Source: Anaerobutyricum stercoris
GTDB lineage: Bacteria > Bacillota > Clostridia > Lachnospirales > Lachnospiraceae
Reading direction: 5' to 3'
Length of the DNA: 17,631 bases
Assembly: GCA_019116455.1 (NCBI GenBank)
Contig: DXBR01000057.1
Span: forward strand, 1 to 17,631
Position 1 is the first letter of the stretch, and each line of letters opens with the position of its first letter. A model generated the notes under the pieces. The model was not told the DNA's origin. It saw only the letters and a list, made by a program, of their open reading frames with translations, and did no database searches. Shown here in pieces: positions 6,764 to 14,319 of this stretch. A program made the position numbers and the translations under genes.

Positions 6764-8848
6764 ATGGCTGTAATAAATGTACTGGATCAGAATACGATTA
6801 ATCAGATCGCCGCGGGCGAAGTAGTGGAGCGGCCGGCTTCTATCGTGAAGGAGCTGGTGGAAAACGCGGTGGACGCCCGTTCCACGGCGGTGACCATCGA
6901 GATCAAGGGCGGCGGCATTGATTTTATCCGCATCACCGACAACGGCAGCGGCATTGAGAAAGAACAGATTAAGAAGGCGTTCCTCCGGCATGCCACCAGC
7001 AAGATTTCTTCGGCGGAGGATCTGGAGACCGTCGGTTCTCTGGGATTCCGGGGCGAGGCTCTTTCCAGTATCGCCGCCGTGGCAAAGGTGGAGGTTATAA
7101 CCAAGACCGACGAGGGGATCTCCGGCGTCCGCTATGTGATGGAAGGCGGCGAGGAGGTATCCTTCGAAGAGATCGGCTGCCCGGAGGGAACCACATTTGT
7201 GGTGCGCAATCTTTTTTACAATACGCCGGCCCGGCGGAAGTTTTTGAAGTCTGCCATGACAGAATCGGGCTATGTGGAGGCCTTTGTGCAGCGGCTGGCG
7301 CTGAGCCATCCGGACATTTCCTTCAAATTTATCTGCGATAGTAAGAATAAAATATCCACCTCGGGAAACGGCAACCTCAAAGATGTCATTTATCATTTAT
7401 ATGGAAGAGACATTGCCATGAACCTGCTGGAAGTACATTTTAAGGAGAGCGGTATTTCCATCGACGGCTTCGTGGGCAAGCCGGTGATTTCCCGGGGAAA
7501 CCGGAGTTACGAGAATTATTTTGTCAACGGAAGATACCTGAAGAACAACATCATCACCAAGGGCATCGAGGAGGGCTACAAAGGCCATTCCATGGTGCAT
7601 AAGTTCCCGTTCACGGCTTTGATGATTGAGATGGATTCCCGTCTGTTCGATGTAAATGTACACCCGGCCAAGATGGAAATGCGTTTTAAAAACGGCGAGG
7701 AGCTTTACTCCGCCATGGTCAGCGCCGTGCGGGGAAGCTTTGTAAAAAAAGACCTGATCCCGAAGGTTTCCCTTTCCAGGGAACAGGGCAGCAGCCTGCC
7801 GTTAAGAAAGAAAACACCGGAGCCTTTTGAAAAGAAACGCCGGGAGATTGAAGAACGTTTTTCTAATCTCTCAACGGAACGTCTCGAGGAGATCAAAAGG
7901 CGGAAGCAGGAGGAAGAAAACAGTTCATCCCCTTCATCACAGCCTGCGGCTTCGGCGTCTACTTCCACTCTGGCAGGCCGAGAAGCAGAACGGCGCATCG
8001 CCAGTATGAACGTGGGGGAGATGCCGCAGCTGAAGCAGGAGATCGACCAGGCCATTGCCGGCCGGCAGATATCCGAAAAAACAAAGCCAGCTGCGGAGCG
8101 CCCGGCTGTTCCACAGGAAGGCGAGGCTGCAGCACCGGCGCAGGCAGGATATCCGTCTGCGGAAACCATATCACAGGAGGCCGCAGTTCTTTCGGTGAAG
8201 GAAGCACAGGGCTATGTGGTGGGCGAGCAGATGAGCCTTACAGATATGCCGCTTTTATCGAAGGAGGCGCGGCCGCGGCATCGGCTCATCGGACAGGTGT
8301 TTAAGACCTACTGGATTGTGGAATACGAGGAACAGCTTTTTTTCGTGGACCAGCATGCCGCCCATGAGAAGGTTATGTACGAGCGGCTCAGGAAGAATCT
8401 GCAGGAGAAGACCATCGATCAGCAGATGGTGGCGCCTCCGATCATCCTCTCTTTCTCCATCAAAGAGAAGGAGAAATATCTGATGTTTCAGGATGCCTTT
8501 GCGGCACTGGGCTTCCAGATTGAGGAATTTGGCGGCGGAGACTACTGCATCCGCGCGGTGCCGGCTAACCTTTTCGGCATCAACCAGCAGGATCTGTTCA
8601 TTGAGCTTCTGGACAGCCTCGATGAGGGCAGCAGCAAATTAAACCTTGACATCATTACCGACAAACTGGCCTCCATGGCCTGCAAGGCGGCGGTGAAAGG
8701 CAACCAGAAAATGAGCTTTCAGGAGATGGACAGCCTCATGGACCAGCTGCTGGAACTGGAGAATCCTTACCAGTGTCCGCACGGCCGGCCGACCATCATC
8801 TCCATGACAAAATACGAGCTGGAGAAGAAATTTAAGAGGATTGTGTGA
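6764..8848 (+). CDS. mutL: DNA mismatch repair protein MutL (endonuclease type)
   Basis: MutL couples MutS to strand cleavage and downstream repair factors. The 694 residues begin with a GHKL ATPase: E33-N34-A35 (ENAVDA), D59-N60-G61-S62-G63, and G94-F95-R96-G97-E98. A Ser/Pro/Ala-rich, poorly conserved linker spans about 340-500. The C-terminal domain carries the metal-dependent nicking motif DQHA-x2-E-x4-E (D529, H531, E535, E540), ACKAAVK (639-645) and CPHGRP (671-676). This marks a nicking MutL, as expected for bacteria without MutH and Dam. It follows mutS by 70 nt. A 125-nt gap with a hairpin separates it from miaA. Confidence 0.97.
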   Translation: MAVINVLDQNTINQIAAGEVVERPASIVKELVENAVDARSTAVTIEIKGGGIDFIRITDNGSGIEKEQIKKAFLRHATSKISSAEDLETVGSLGFRGEALSSIAAVAKVEVITKTDEGISGVRYVMEGGEEVSFEEIGCPEGTTFVVRNLFYNTPARRKFLKSAMTESGYVEAFVQRLALSHPDISFKFICDSKNKISTSGNGNLKDVIYHLYGRDIAMNLLEVHFKESGISIDGFVGKPVISRGNRSYENYFVNGRYLKNNIITKGIEEGYKGHSMVHKFPFTALMIEMDSRLFDVNVHPAKMEMRFKNGEELYSAMVSAVRGSFVKKDLIPKVSLSREQGSSLPLRKKTPEPFEKKRREIEERFSNLSTERLEEIKRRKQEEENSSSPSSQPAASASTSTLAGREAERRIASMNVGEMPQLKQEIDQAIAGRQISEKTKPAAERPAVPQEGEAAAPAQAGYPSAETISQEAAVLSVKEAQGYVVGEQMSLTDMPLLSKEARPRHRLIGQVFKTYWIVEYEEQLFFVDQHAAHEKVMYERLRKNLQEKTIDQQMVAPPIILSFSIKEKEKYLMFQDAFAALGFQIEEFGGGDYCIRAVPANLFGINQQDLFIELLDSLDEGSSKLNLDIITDKLASMACKAAVKGNQKMSFQEMDSLMDQLLELENPYQCPHGRPTIISMTKYELEKKFKRIV

Positions 8849-8860
8849 AATGGGAATGGC

Positions 8861-8898
8861 CGGACGAAACGACATGGCGCGTCACCGTCGTCTGTCCG
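8861..8898 (+). other. Imperfect stem-loop in the mutL-miaA gap
   Basis: CGGAC (8861-8865) pairs with GTCCG (8894-8898). An internal loop (GAA/CT) follows, then ACGAC (8869-8873) pairs with GTCGT (8887-8891) around a 13-nt loop. There is no T tract, so this is not a standard intrinsic terminator. It could act as a processing or stability element between mutL and miaA. Confidence 0.4.
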
Positions 8899-8940
8899 CC
8901 AAATCTCGGAGGAAGGCAAAAAATCACCCGCAAATCACAT

Positions 8941-8969
8941 TTGTGGAATATTATCATAAATTGTAGAAT
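8941..8969 (+). promoter_or_regulatory. Possible internal promoter before miaA
   Basis: TTGTGG (8941-8946) and TAGAAT (8964-8969) are 17 nt apart in an AT-rich stretch. A start would fall near 8976, on top of the miaA start codons, giving a leaderless or nearly leaderless mRNA. The boxes are imperfect. Confidence 0.35.
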
Positions 8970-8973
8970 ATAA

Positions 8974-9960
8974 ATGGATATGAATATGAAAACAGAAAAG
9001 AGACCGCTGCTGATTCTTACAGGGCCGACGGCGGCCGGAAAGACCGTATTGTCGATCCGGCTGGCAAAGGCTGTGGGCGGGGAGATCATCAGCGCGGATT
9101 CCATGCAGATTTATAAAAAAATGAATATCGGAACGGCGAAGATCCGGCCGGAGGAGATGCAGGGCGTGCCGCATTTTCTGGTGGATCAGCTGGACCCGAA
9201 GGAAGAATTCAATGTGGTCCGGTTCCAGGAGATGGCAAAGGACGCCATGGAGCAGATTTATGAGCGGGGACATATTCCCATTGTTGTGGGAGGAACCGGC
9301 TTTTATATTCAGGCTCTTCTATATGACATTGATTTTTCTGTCCATGAGTCGGAGGAGACGTACCGCCGGAAACTGACAAAGCTGGCGGAGGAGAGAGGAA
9401 AGGAGTACCTGTATGAGATGCTCCGGAAGGTTGACCCGGAGTATGCGTCGGCTCTCCACGCCAATAATGTAAAAAAAGTGATCCGGGCGCTGGAGTATTT
9501 TCATGAGACCGGAGAGAAGCTTTCTGTCCATAACGCCAGTCAGCGGGAAAAATACTCACCGTATCAGTTTGCTTATTTTGTTCTCAATGAAAAAAGAGAA
9601 CTTCTTTATGAGCGGATTAATGGCAGAGTGGATCTCATGATGCAGGAAGGTCTGCTGCAAGAGGTGGAAGGACTGGTGGAAGAAGGATGTAAAAGAGATA
9701 TGGTGTCCATGCAGGGAATCGGCTATAAAGAATTTTTTGACTATTTTGACGGAAAAAAGACGCTGGAAGAGACAGTGGAACAGATTAAACTGGATACGAG
9801 ACATTTTGCAAAACGGCAGCTTACCTGGTTCCGCCGGGAAAAAGAAGTGATCTGGTTTGATAAAGGAAACTACGACAGCGAAGAAGCGCTGCTGGCGGAA
9901 ATGCTGCGCCGGGCGGAAGAAAGAGGCATTTGCAGGAGAGGAAAGAAAAAAGATGAATGA
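8974..9960 (+). CDS. miaA: tRNA dimethylallyltransferase MiaA
   Basis: MiaA transfers a dimethylallyl group to N6 of A37, making the i6A that MiaB then thiomethylates. It has 328 residues from the first ATG. The P-loop is G17-T24 (GPTAAGKT), and the family motif D42-S43-x-Q45 (SADSMQIY) and GGTGFYIQAL follow. The C-terminal segment has the conserved TRHFAKRQLTWFRRE. ATGs at 8974, 8980 and 8986 are all in frame and none has a clear Shine-Dalgarno site, so the exact start is uncertain by up to 4 residues. The nearest SD-like GGAGG (8909-8913) is too far upstream. The stop overlaps the next gene by 8 nt. Confidence 0.96.
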   Translation: MDMNMKTEKRPLLILTGPTAAGKTVLSIRLAKAVGGEIISADSMQIYKKMNIGTAKIRPEEMQGVPHFLVDQLDPKEEFNVVRFQEMAKDAMEQIYERGHIPIVVGGTGFYIQALLYDIDFSVHESEETYRRKLTKLAEERGKEYLYEMLRKVDPEYASALHANNVKKVIRALEYFHETGEKLSVHNASQREKYSPYQFAYFVLNEKRELLYERINGRVDLMMQEGLLQEVEGLVEEGCKRDMVSMQGIGYKEFFDYFDGKKTLEETVEQIKLDTRHFAKRQLTWFRREKEVIWFDKGNYDSEEALLAEMLRRAEERGICRRGKKKDE

Positions 9961-11263
9961 AGAACAGCAGATTTTGGAACAATACTATGAATCCATGGGA
10001 ATAAGCAGACCGGTGTTCCGGTTTTGTTCACAGATAGAAGAAAGACTGAAAGAGCGTTTTGCGCAGATCGACGCCATTACGGAATGCAATCAGATGAAGG
10101 TTCTTGGCGCCATGCGTAAAAACCGTCTCAGCGAAGCCTGCTTCGCGCCGACAACCGGTTATGGTTACAATGATATCGGCCGCGAAACACTGGAAAAAAT
10201 CTATGCGGATGTTTTTAAGACTGAAGATGCGCTTGTGCGTCCGCAGATTACCTGCGGTACCCACGCGCTGGCTCTGGCGCTGATGAGTCAGCTTCGTCCT
10301 GGAGACGAACTGCTTTCTCCGGTGGGAAAGCCTTATGATACTCTGGAGGAAGTCATCGGTATCCGGCCGTCCAACGGCTCTCTGGCAGAGTACGGGATCA
10401 GCTACCGTCAGGTGGATCTGCTGCCGGACGGAGGCTTTGACTGGGACGGCATCGAGGCCGCGCTCAATGATAAGACCAGAATGGTGACCATCCAGCGCTC
10501 CAAGGGATATGCTTCAAGACCTACGCTGTCTGTGGAGAGAATCGGAGAACTGATCACATTTATTAAGGAAAGAAAGCCGGATGTGCTCTGTATGGTGGAT
10601 AATTGCTATGGAGAGTTTGTGGAGCTCACGGAGCCGTCGGAGGTGGGGGCGGACCTGGTGGTAGGTTCTCTCATCAAGAATCCGGGCGGCGGGCTGGCTC
10701 CCATCGGCGGTTACCTTTGCGGAACGAAAGAATGTATTGAACGGGCTGCATACCGCCTGACCTCTCCGGGGCTGGGAAAAGAAGTGGGGGCCACTCTGGG
10801 CGTTACTTCCACTCTGACCCAGGGACTGTTTCTGGCTCCTACGGTAGTAAAGGGAGCGTTAAAAGGCGCGATTTTTGCTGCGAATATCTATGAAACTCTC
10901 GGATATACCGTCATACCGGACAGCAGAGAAAGCCGGCATGATATTATCCAGGAGGTGGAATTTCATGATCCGCAGCTGATGACGGCTTTCTGCGAGGGAA
11001 TTCAGGCAGCGGCACCGGTGGACAGTTTTGTCCGGCCCGAGCCGTGGGATATGCCGGGATATGATTCCCAGGTCATCATGGCAGCGGGAGCCTTCGTCTC
11101 CGGTTCTTCCATTGAACTGAGCGCCGACGGGCCAATGAAAGAACCTTTTGCCGTTTATTTTCAGGGAGGGCTTACCTGGGAACATGCCAAGTACGGTATT
11201 ATGATGTCGCTGCAGAAAATATATGAGACAGGAAAAGTCCGTCTGCCGGAAACAGAAGACTAA
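9953..11263 (+). CDS. Methionine gamma-lyase family PLP enzyme (YnbB/aluminium-resistance type)
   Basis: This is a 436-residue fold-type I PLP-dependent protein of the family often labelled methionine gamma-lyase-like or aluminium resistance protein, related to B. subtilis YnbB. The probable Schiff-base lysine is K242 in SLIKNPGGGLAP. Upstream, TCGTHALALAL (about 98-108) fits the PLP phosphate region, and MVDNCYGEFVE (about 216-226) supplies the cofactor-binding Asp. The substrate is not known; carbon-sulphur lyase activity is only inferred from the family name. ATG 9953 is chosen because AGGAGAGGAAAG (9934-9945) precedes it and the protein aligns from there. It overlaps miaA by 8 nt, so it is translationally coupled and probably last in the operon. 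Confidence 0.88.
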   Translation: MNEEQQILEQYYESMGISRPVFRFCSQIEERLKERFAQIDAITECNQMKVLGAMRKNRLSEACFAPTTGYGYNDIGRETLEKIYADVFKTEDALVRPQITCGTHALALALMSQLRPGDELLSPVGKPYDTLEEVIGIRPSNGSLAEYGISYRQVDLLPDGGFDWDGIEAALNDKTRMVTIQRSKGYASRPTLSVERIGELITFIKERKPDVLCMVDNCYGEFVELTEPSEVGADLVVGSLIKNPGGGLAPIGGYLCGTKECIERAAYRLTSPGLGKEVGATLGVTSTLTQGLFLAPTVVKGALKGAIFAANIYETLGYTVIPDSRESRHDIIQEVEFHDPQLMTAFCEGIQAAAPVDSFVRPEPWDMPGYDSQVIMAAGAFVSGSSIELSADGPMKEPFAVYFQGGLTWEHAKYGIMMSLQKIYETGKVRLPETED

Positions 11264-11318
11264 GACGGGAAAGAGTAAATCTGTCCGGAACAGCAGCCGT
11301 CCCCAACGTCATTTTTTT
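11264..11318 (+). terminator. Possible terminator at the end of the mia/mut operon
   Basis: GACG (11264-11267) can pair with CGTC (11307-11310), and GG 11268-11269 with CC 11303-11304 after a 2-nt bulge. An inner hairpin CTGT/ACAG spans 11281-11293. Seven T residues follow at 11312-11318. The placement right after the stop codon and the T run fit a terminator, but the stem is short and interrupted. The T run also forms an inverted repeat with an A run at 11333-11338. Confidence 0.4.
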
Positions 11319-11364
11319 GTAACATATTACACAAAAAATTAAGGAAACCGCCGCCGGGAAAGTA

Positions 11365-11393
11365 TATACAAACCTTGTTTTATATGTTAAAAT
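11365..11393 (+). promoter_or_regulatory. Probable radC promoter
   Basis: TATACA (11365-11370, 4 of 6 matches) is followed after 17 nt by TAAAAT (11388-11393). A TG one base upstream (11385-11386) makes it an extended -10. The start would be near 11400, with about 45 nt of leader before ATG 11446. Confidence 0.55.
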
Positions 11394-11445
11394 ATTTTAC
11401 TAGGCCAGCTTTCTGATTTGCGCCTGGAGAGACAGGGGAGGCAAG

Positions 11446-12144
11446 ATGGAGAAGCGGTTTAAAACTATGAAAGAGCGGCCGGTTACGGAACGGCCCTATG
11501 AAAAATGTCTGGAATATGGACCGGAAGCATTGAGCGACGGAGAGCTTCTGGCGGTTATCCTCCGGTCCGGAACCAGAGAGTGCAGTGCGCTTGAGCTTGC
11601 ATGGAAGATTCTTGAAAAGCATCCGGTTTACAAAGGCATTGCAGGGTTGTATCATATGAGGATAGGAATGCTCAAAGAGATACCTGGAATTGGCGACGTG
11701 AAGGCCATTGAGATTCTGTGTATTCTTGAGTTGTCTAAACGGCTTTCCCGGGCATCTGCTGTGGGAGAGATCAGTTTTAATTCTCCGGACTCCATTGCGG
11801 CATATTATATGGAGACCATGAGACATCTTGAAGAGGAGAGAGTCCTTCTTTTACTTTTGGACGGCAAGCATCACCTGAGAAAAGAGATTTTTTTGTCTCA
11901 GGGGACGGCGGACAGCGCTTATGTGTCGGTGAAGACCATTTTTGTAGAAGCATTCCGCCATGAGGCGGTGCATATCATACTGCTGCATAATCACCCTTCG
12001 GGATGCCCGGAGCCAAGCAGAGAAGATCTGGTACTCACAAGACGAATCCGGGAAGCGGGGGAACTGCTGGGGATTCCGCTTACAGACCATATCATCATCG
12101 GTGACCGCTGTTTTACCAGTTTACGGGAACAGGGAATGATGTAA
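11446..12144 (+). CDS. radC: RadC family JAB/MPN-domain protein
   Basis: The 232 residues match full-length RadC. The N-terminal half has a helix-hairpin-helix (EIPGIGDVKAIEIL, about 76-89). The C-terminal JAB/JAMM-like metalloprotease-fold domain carries the zinc-site signature H181-N-H183-P-S-G and D194 (PSREDL). The name reflects an old mapping error for a DNA repair mutant; the actual function is unsettled. GGGGAGG at 11435-11441 supports the ATG. Genes order radC-mreB is widespread in Firmicutes, but here a hairpin with a short T run (12153-12176) follows radC, so it may be transcribed apart from mreB. Confidence 0.95.
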   Translation: MEKRFKTMKERPVTERPYEKCLEYGPEALSDGELLAVILRSGTRECSALELAWKILEKHPVYKGIAGLYHMRIGMLKEIPGIGDVKAIEILCILELSKRLSRASAVGEISFNSPDSIAAYYMETMRHLEEERVLLLLLDGKHHLRKEIFLSQGTADSAYVSVKTIFVEAFRHEAVHIILLHNHPSGCPEPSREDLVLTRRIREAGELLGIPLTDHIIIGDRCFTSLREQGMM

Positions 12145-12152
12145 AGGCCGCA

Positions 12153-12177
12153 CACGGACAAGCTGTCTGTGATTTTC
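12153..12177 (+). terminator. Hairpin after radC (likely terminator)
   Basis: CACGGACA (12153-12160) pairs with TGTCTGTG (12164-12171), 8 bp with one G-U and a 3-nt loop. It is followed by ATTTTC and begins 8 nt after the radC stop. The T run is only four bases, so termination may be partial, with some read-through into mreB. Confidence 0.5.
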
Positions 12178-12308
12178 TGATGATGAGCAGTCGAAAGAGA
12201 TATTAAAAAGGAAAGAAAAGAAACAGCCCGGAGCATGGCGCTGACGATAAAGATTATGTCGGCGGCCGGCGCCGGAGATTCATAAAGATTAGGAAAGGAG
12301 ACATACCG

Positions 12309-13349
12309 ATGTCCGAAAAAATATATGGAATTGACATGGGAACGAATTCCATTAAAATTTATCAGAAATCTGCAGGAGTAGTTGTACATCAGAAGAACAT
12401 GATTGCCATGGTGAAAAAGAGCGATCCTATGGCCATGGGAGACGAGGCTTATTCCATGTATGAAAAGGCGCCGAAGAATATAGAGGTGAAGCATCCGATC
12501 GTAAATGGAGTAATTGCGGATTTCTCGGCAATGCAGACGATGATTCAGCTTTATTTCAAAGGCTTTAAGGGTAAAAAAGCTGCGGAAGGGCTGACGGCAA
12601 ACGGAACATCGGAGTTTTATATAGCAGTTCCGACAGATATCACAGAGGTGGAGAAAAGAGCGTTCCATGATCTGATCGCCAGCTCTTCATTAAAGACCAA
12701 GAAGATCCGTCTTGTGGAAAAACCAATTGCGGATGCGCTCGGCGCGGGTCTTGATGTGATGGATGCCACAGGACGGCTGATCGTCAATATCGGCGCAGAT
12801 ACTACAGAGATCAGTCTGATCAGTCTTGGCGGAATTGTGCAGAGCCGCCTCCTTAAGATTGGAGGAACAAGATTTGATGAGGCCATTCAGCAGGCCGTCA
12901 AGAAAAAACATAATCTGGTCATCGGTATGAAAAGTGCAGAGCGTTTGAAAATGCAGCTTGCCAGCGGCATCAAAGAGGACGAGGAAGTGACTTATGACGT
13001 GATGGGGCGTAATCTGATCACCGGTCTTCCAAACAGGGTGACAGTAACCAATCATCTGATTTATGAGGCCATGTCCGAGAGCATGTCTTCCGTTATTGAC
13101 GCCATCAAATTTATTCTGGAAAAAACTCCGCCGGAATTATCTATGGATATCATGCATGACGGAATCTGCATGACCGGCGGTTCGACACATATTAAAAATC
13201 TTGATCTGCTGATTCAGCAGGAGACAGGTCTTTCCATCATGAAAATGGAAGAACCGGAGCTTACGGTTGTCAAAGGCCTTGGAATGATTATGGAGAATCC
13301 GGACTACGAGAGAATTGCCAACAATTTTCTGGAGTCTGATTTCCGGTAA
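12309..13349 (+). CDS. mreB: Rod shape-determining protein, MreB/Mbl family (divergent)
   Basis: This is a bacterial actin that organises the elongation peptidoglycan machinery under the membrane. It has 346 residues, a normal length. Visible actin-fold motifs are phosphate-1 (GIDMGTNS, D9-G11-T12), VIADF (about 77), the segment with the likely catalytic Glu (E137, LVEKPIADALGAG), phosphate-2 (N160-I-G-A-D-T-T-E) and the adenosine motif (MTGGSTHI). The phosphate-2 Asp of typical MreB (DIGGGTTE) is Asn here. AAGGAG at 12295-12300 is well spaced from the ATG. The 164-nt gap upstream has no convincing promoter. mreC, mreD and PBP2 follow closely. Confidence 0.92.
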   Translation: MSEKIYGIDMGTNSIKIYQKSAGVVVHQKNMIAMVKKSDPMAMGDEAYSMYEKAPKNIEVKHPIVNGVIADFSAMQTMIQLYFKGFKGKKAAEGLTANGTSEFYIAVPTDITEVEKRAFHDLIASSSLKTKKIRLVEKPIADALGAGLDVMDATGRLIVNIGADTTEISLISLGGIVQSRLLKIGGTRFDEAIQQAVKKKHNLVIGMKSAERLKMQLASGIKEDEEVTYDVMGRNLITGLPNRVTVTNHLIYEAMSESMSSVIDAIKFILEKTPPELSMDIMHDGICMTGGSTHIKNLDLLIQQETGLSIMKMEEPELTVVKGLGMIMENPDYERIANNFLESDFR

Positions 13350-13377
13350 CAATTAGACAGTATATTTGGGAGGACTT

Positions 13378-14247
13378 ATGAAACATCGCCGTAATTTTCA
13401 ATTCTCACCCAAAATGCTTCTGATCGTGCTCACGGTGATCTGCATGCTGCTTGTGTCGGTGAGCGTCCTTTTTAAAGATGTGACACGGCCGTTCACAAAT
13501 ATTGTTGCGGCTGTGGTCATACCGATGCAGGATGGCATTAATTCTGTAGGGGTGTGGGTCAGCGACCGCTTCACTTCCATGCAGAGTATGGAGGAACTCC
13601 GGACGGAAAACGAGCAGTTGAGACAGCAGGTGGAGAATCTGACGCAGCAAAATGAAAGCCTGCAGAGTGACCAGCAGGAGCTCGAGGACCTGAGGTCATT
13701 GTTCTCGCTGAGCCAGCAGTATGCAAACTATACGAAGGTGGGCGCGCGGGTAATCAGCAGCGGCAGCGGTAACTGGTACGAGAATTTTATTATTAATAAA
13801 GGTTCGGATGACGGCATTGCGGTCAATATGAACGTGCTTGCAGGTGATGGTCTCGTGGGTATTGTGACAGAAGTTGGAAGCAATTATGCGAAAGTGCAGT
13901 CCATTATCAGTGACGACAGTAATGTAAGCGCTATGTCCGTTAATACCTCAGATACTTGCGTAGTGAGAGGAAACAGTCAGTCGGCACGCAGAGACGGGGT
14001 CATTGATGTAACCTATATCAGTAAAGATGCCACTATGGTTGACGGAGATGAACTGGTAACTTCGAATATCAGCTCAAAATATCTTCCGGGACTTAAGATT
14101 GGCACAGTGAGCGGCATCGAGATGGATTCCTCCAATCTGACCAAGTCGGCGGTGATTACGCCGGTGGTGGATTTTCAGCATATTGATGAGGTGCTGGTGA
14201 TCACACAGTTAAAAGAGGTGCCGGCAGGCAGTGAAACTGCAGATTAG
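13378..14247 (+). CDS. mreC: Rod shape-determining protein MreC
   Basis: MreC is a bitopic membrane scaffold that links MreB to PBP2 and activates it. The 289 residues show a short basic cytoplasmic N terminus (MKHRRNFQF), one membrane segment at about 13-31, an extracellular coiled coil at about 68-108 (Glu/Gln/Leu rich) and the paired beta-barrel MreC domain at about 115-275. The last residues are a short polar tail. ATG 13378 is preceded by GGGAGGA (13368-13374); an in-frame TTG at 13366 overlaps this site and is rejected. The gap to mreB is 28 nt. A stem-loop lies in the 72-nt gap to mreD. Confidence 0.95.
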   Translation: MKHRRNFQFSPKMLLIVLTVICMLLVSVSVLFKDVTRPFTNIVAAVVIPMQDGINSVGVWVSDRFTSMQSMEELRTENEQLRQQVENLTQQNESLQSDQQELEDLRSLFSLSQQYANYTKVGARVISSGSGNWYENFIINKGSDDGIAVNMNVLAGDGLVGIVTEVGSNYAKVQSIISDDSNVSAMSVNTSDTCVVRGNSQSARRDGVIDVTYISKDATMVDGDELVTSNISSKYLPGLKIGTVSGIEMDSSNLTKSAVITPVVDFQHIDEVLVITQLKEVPAGSETAD

Positions 14248-14257
14248 AAATGTATTG

Positions 14258-14296
14258 GCGGAAATTCGGCATCAAAGAGGATGCCGTTCTTTCCGC
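14258..14296 (+). other. Two-part stem-loop between mreC and mreD
   Basis: The outer stem GCGGAA (14258-14263) pairs with TTCCGC (14291-14296). The inner stem CGGCATC (14267-14273) pairs with GATGCCG (14280-14286) around loop AAAGAG. A 3/4-nt internal loop separates them. There is no T tract. It may adjust the ratio of upstream and downstream gene products by protecting or cutting the mRNA. Confidence 0.55.
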
Positions 14297-14319
14297 TGAT
14301 TGTATAAGAAGGGGTATTT

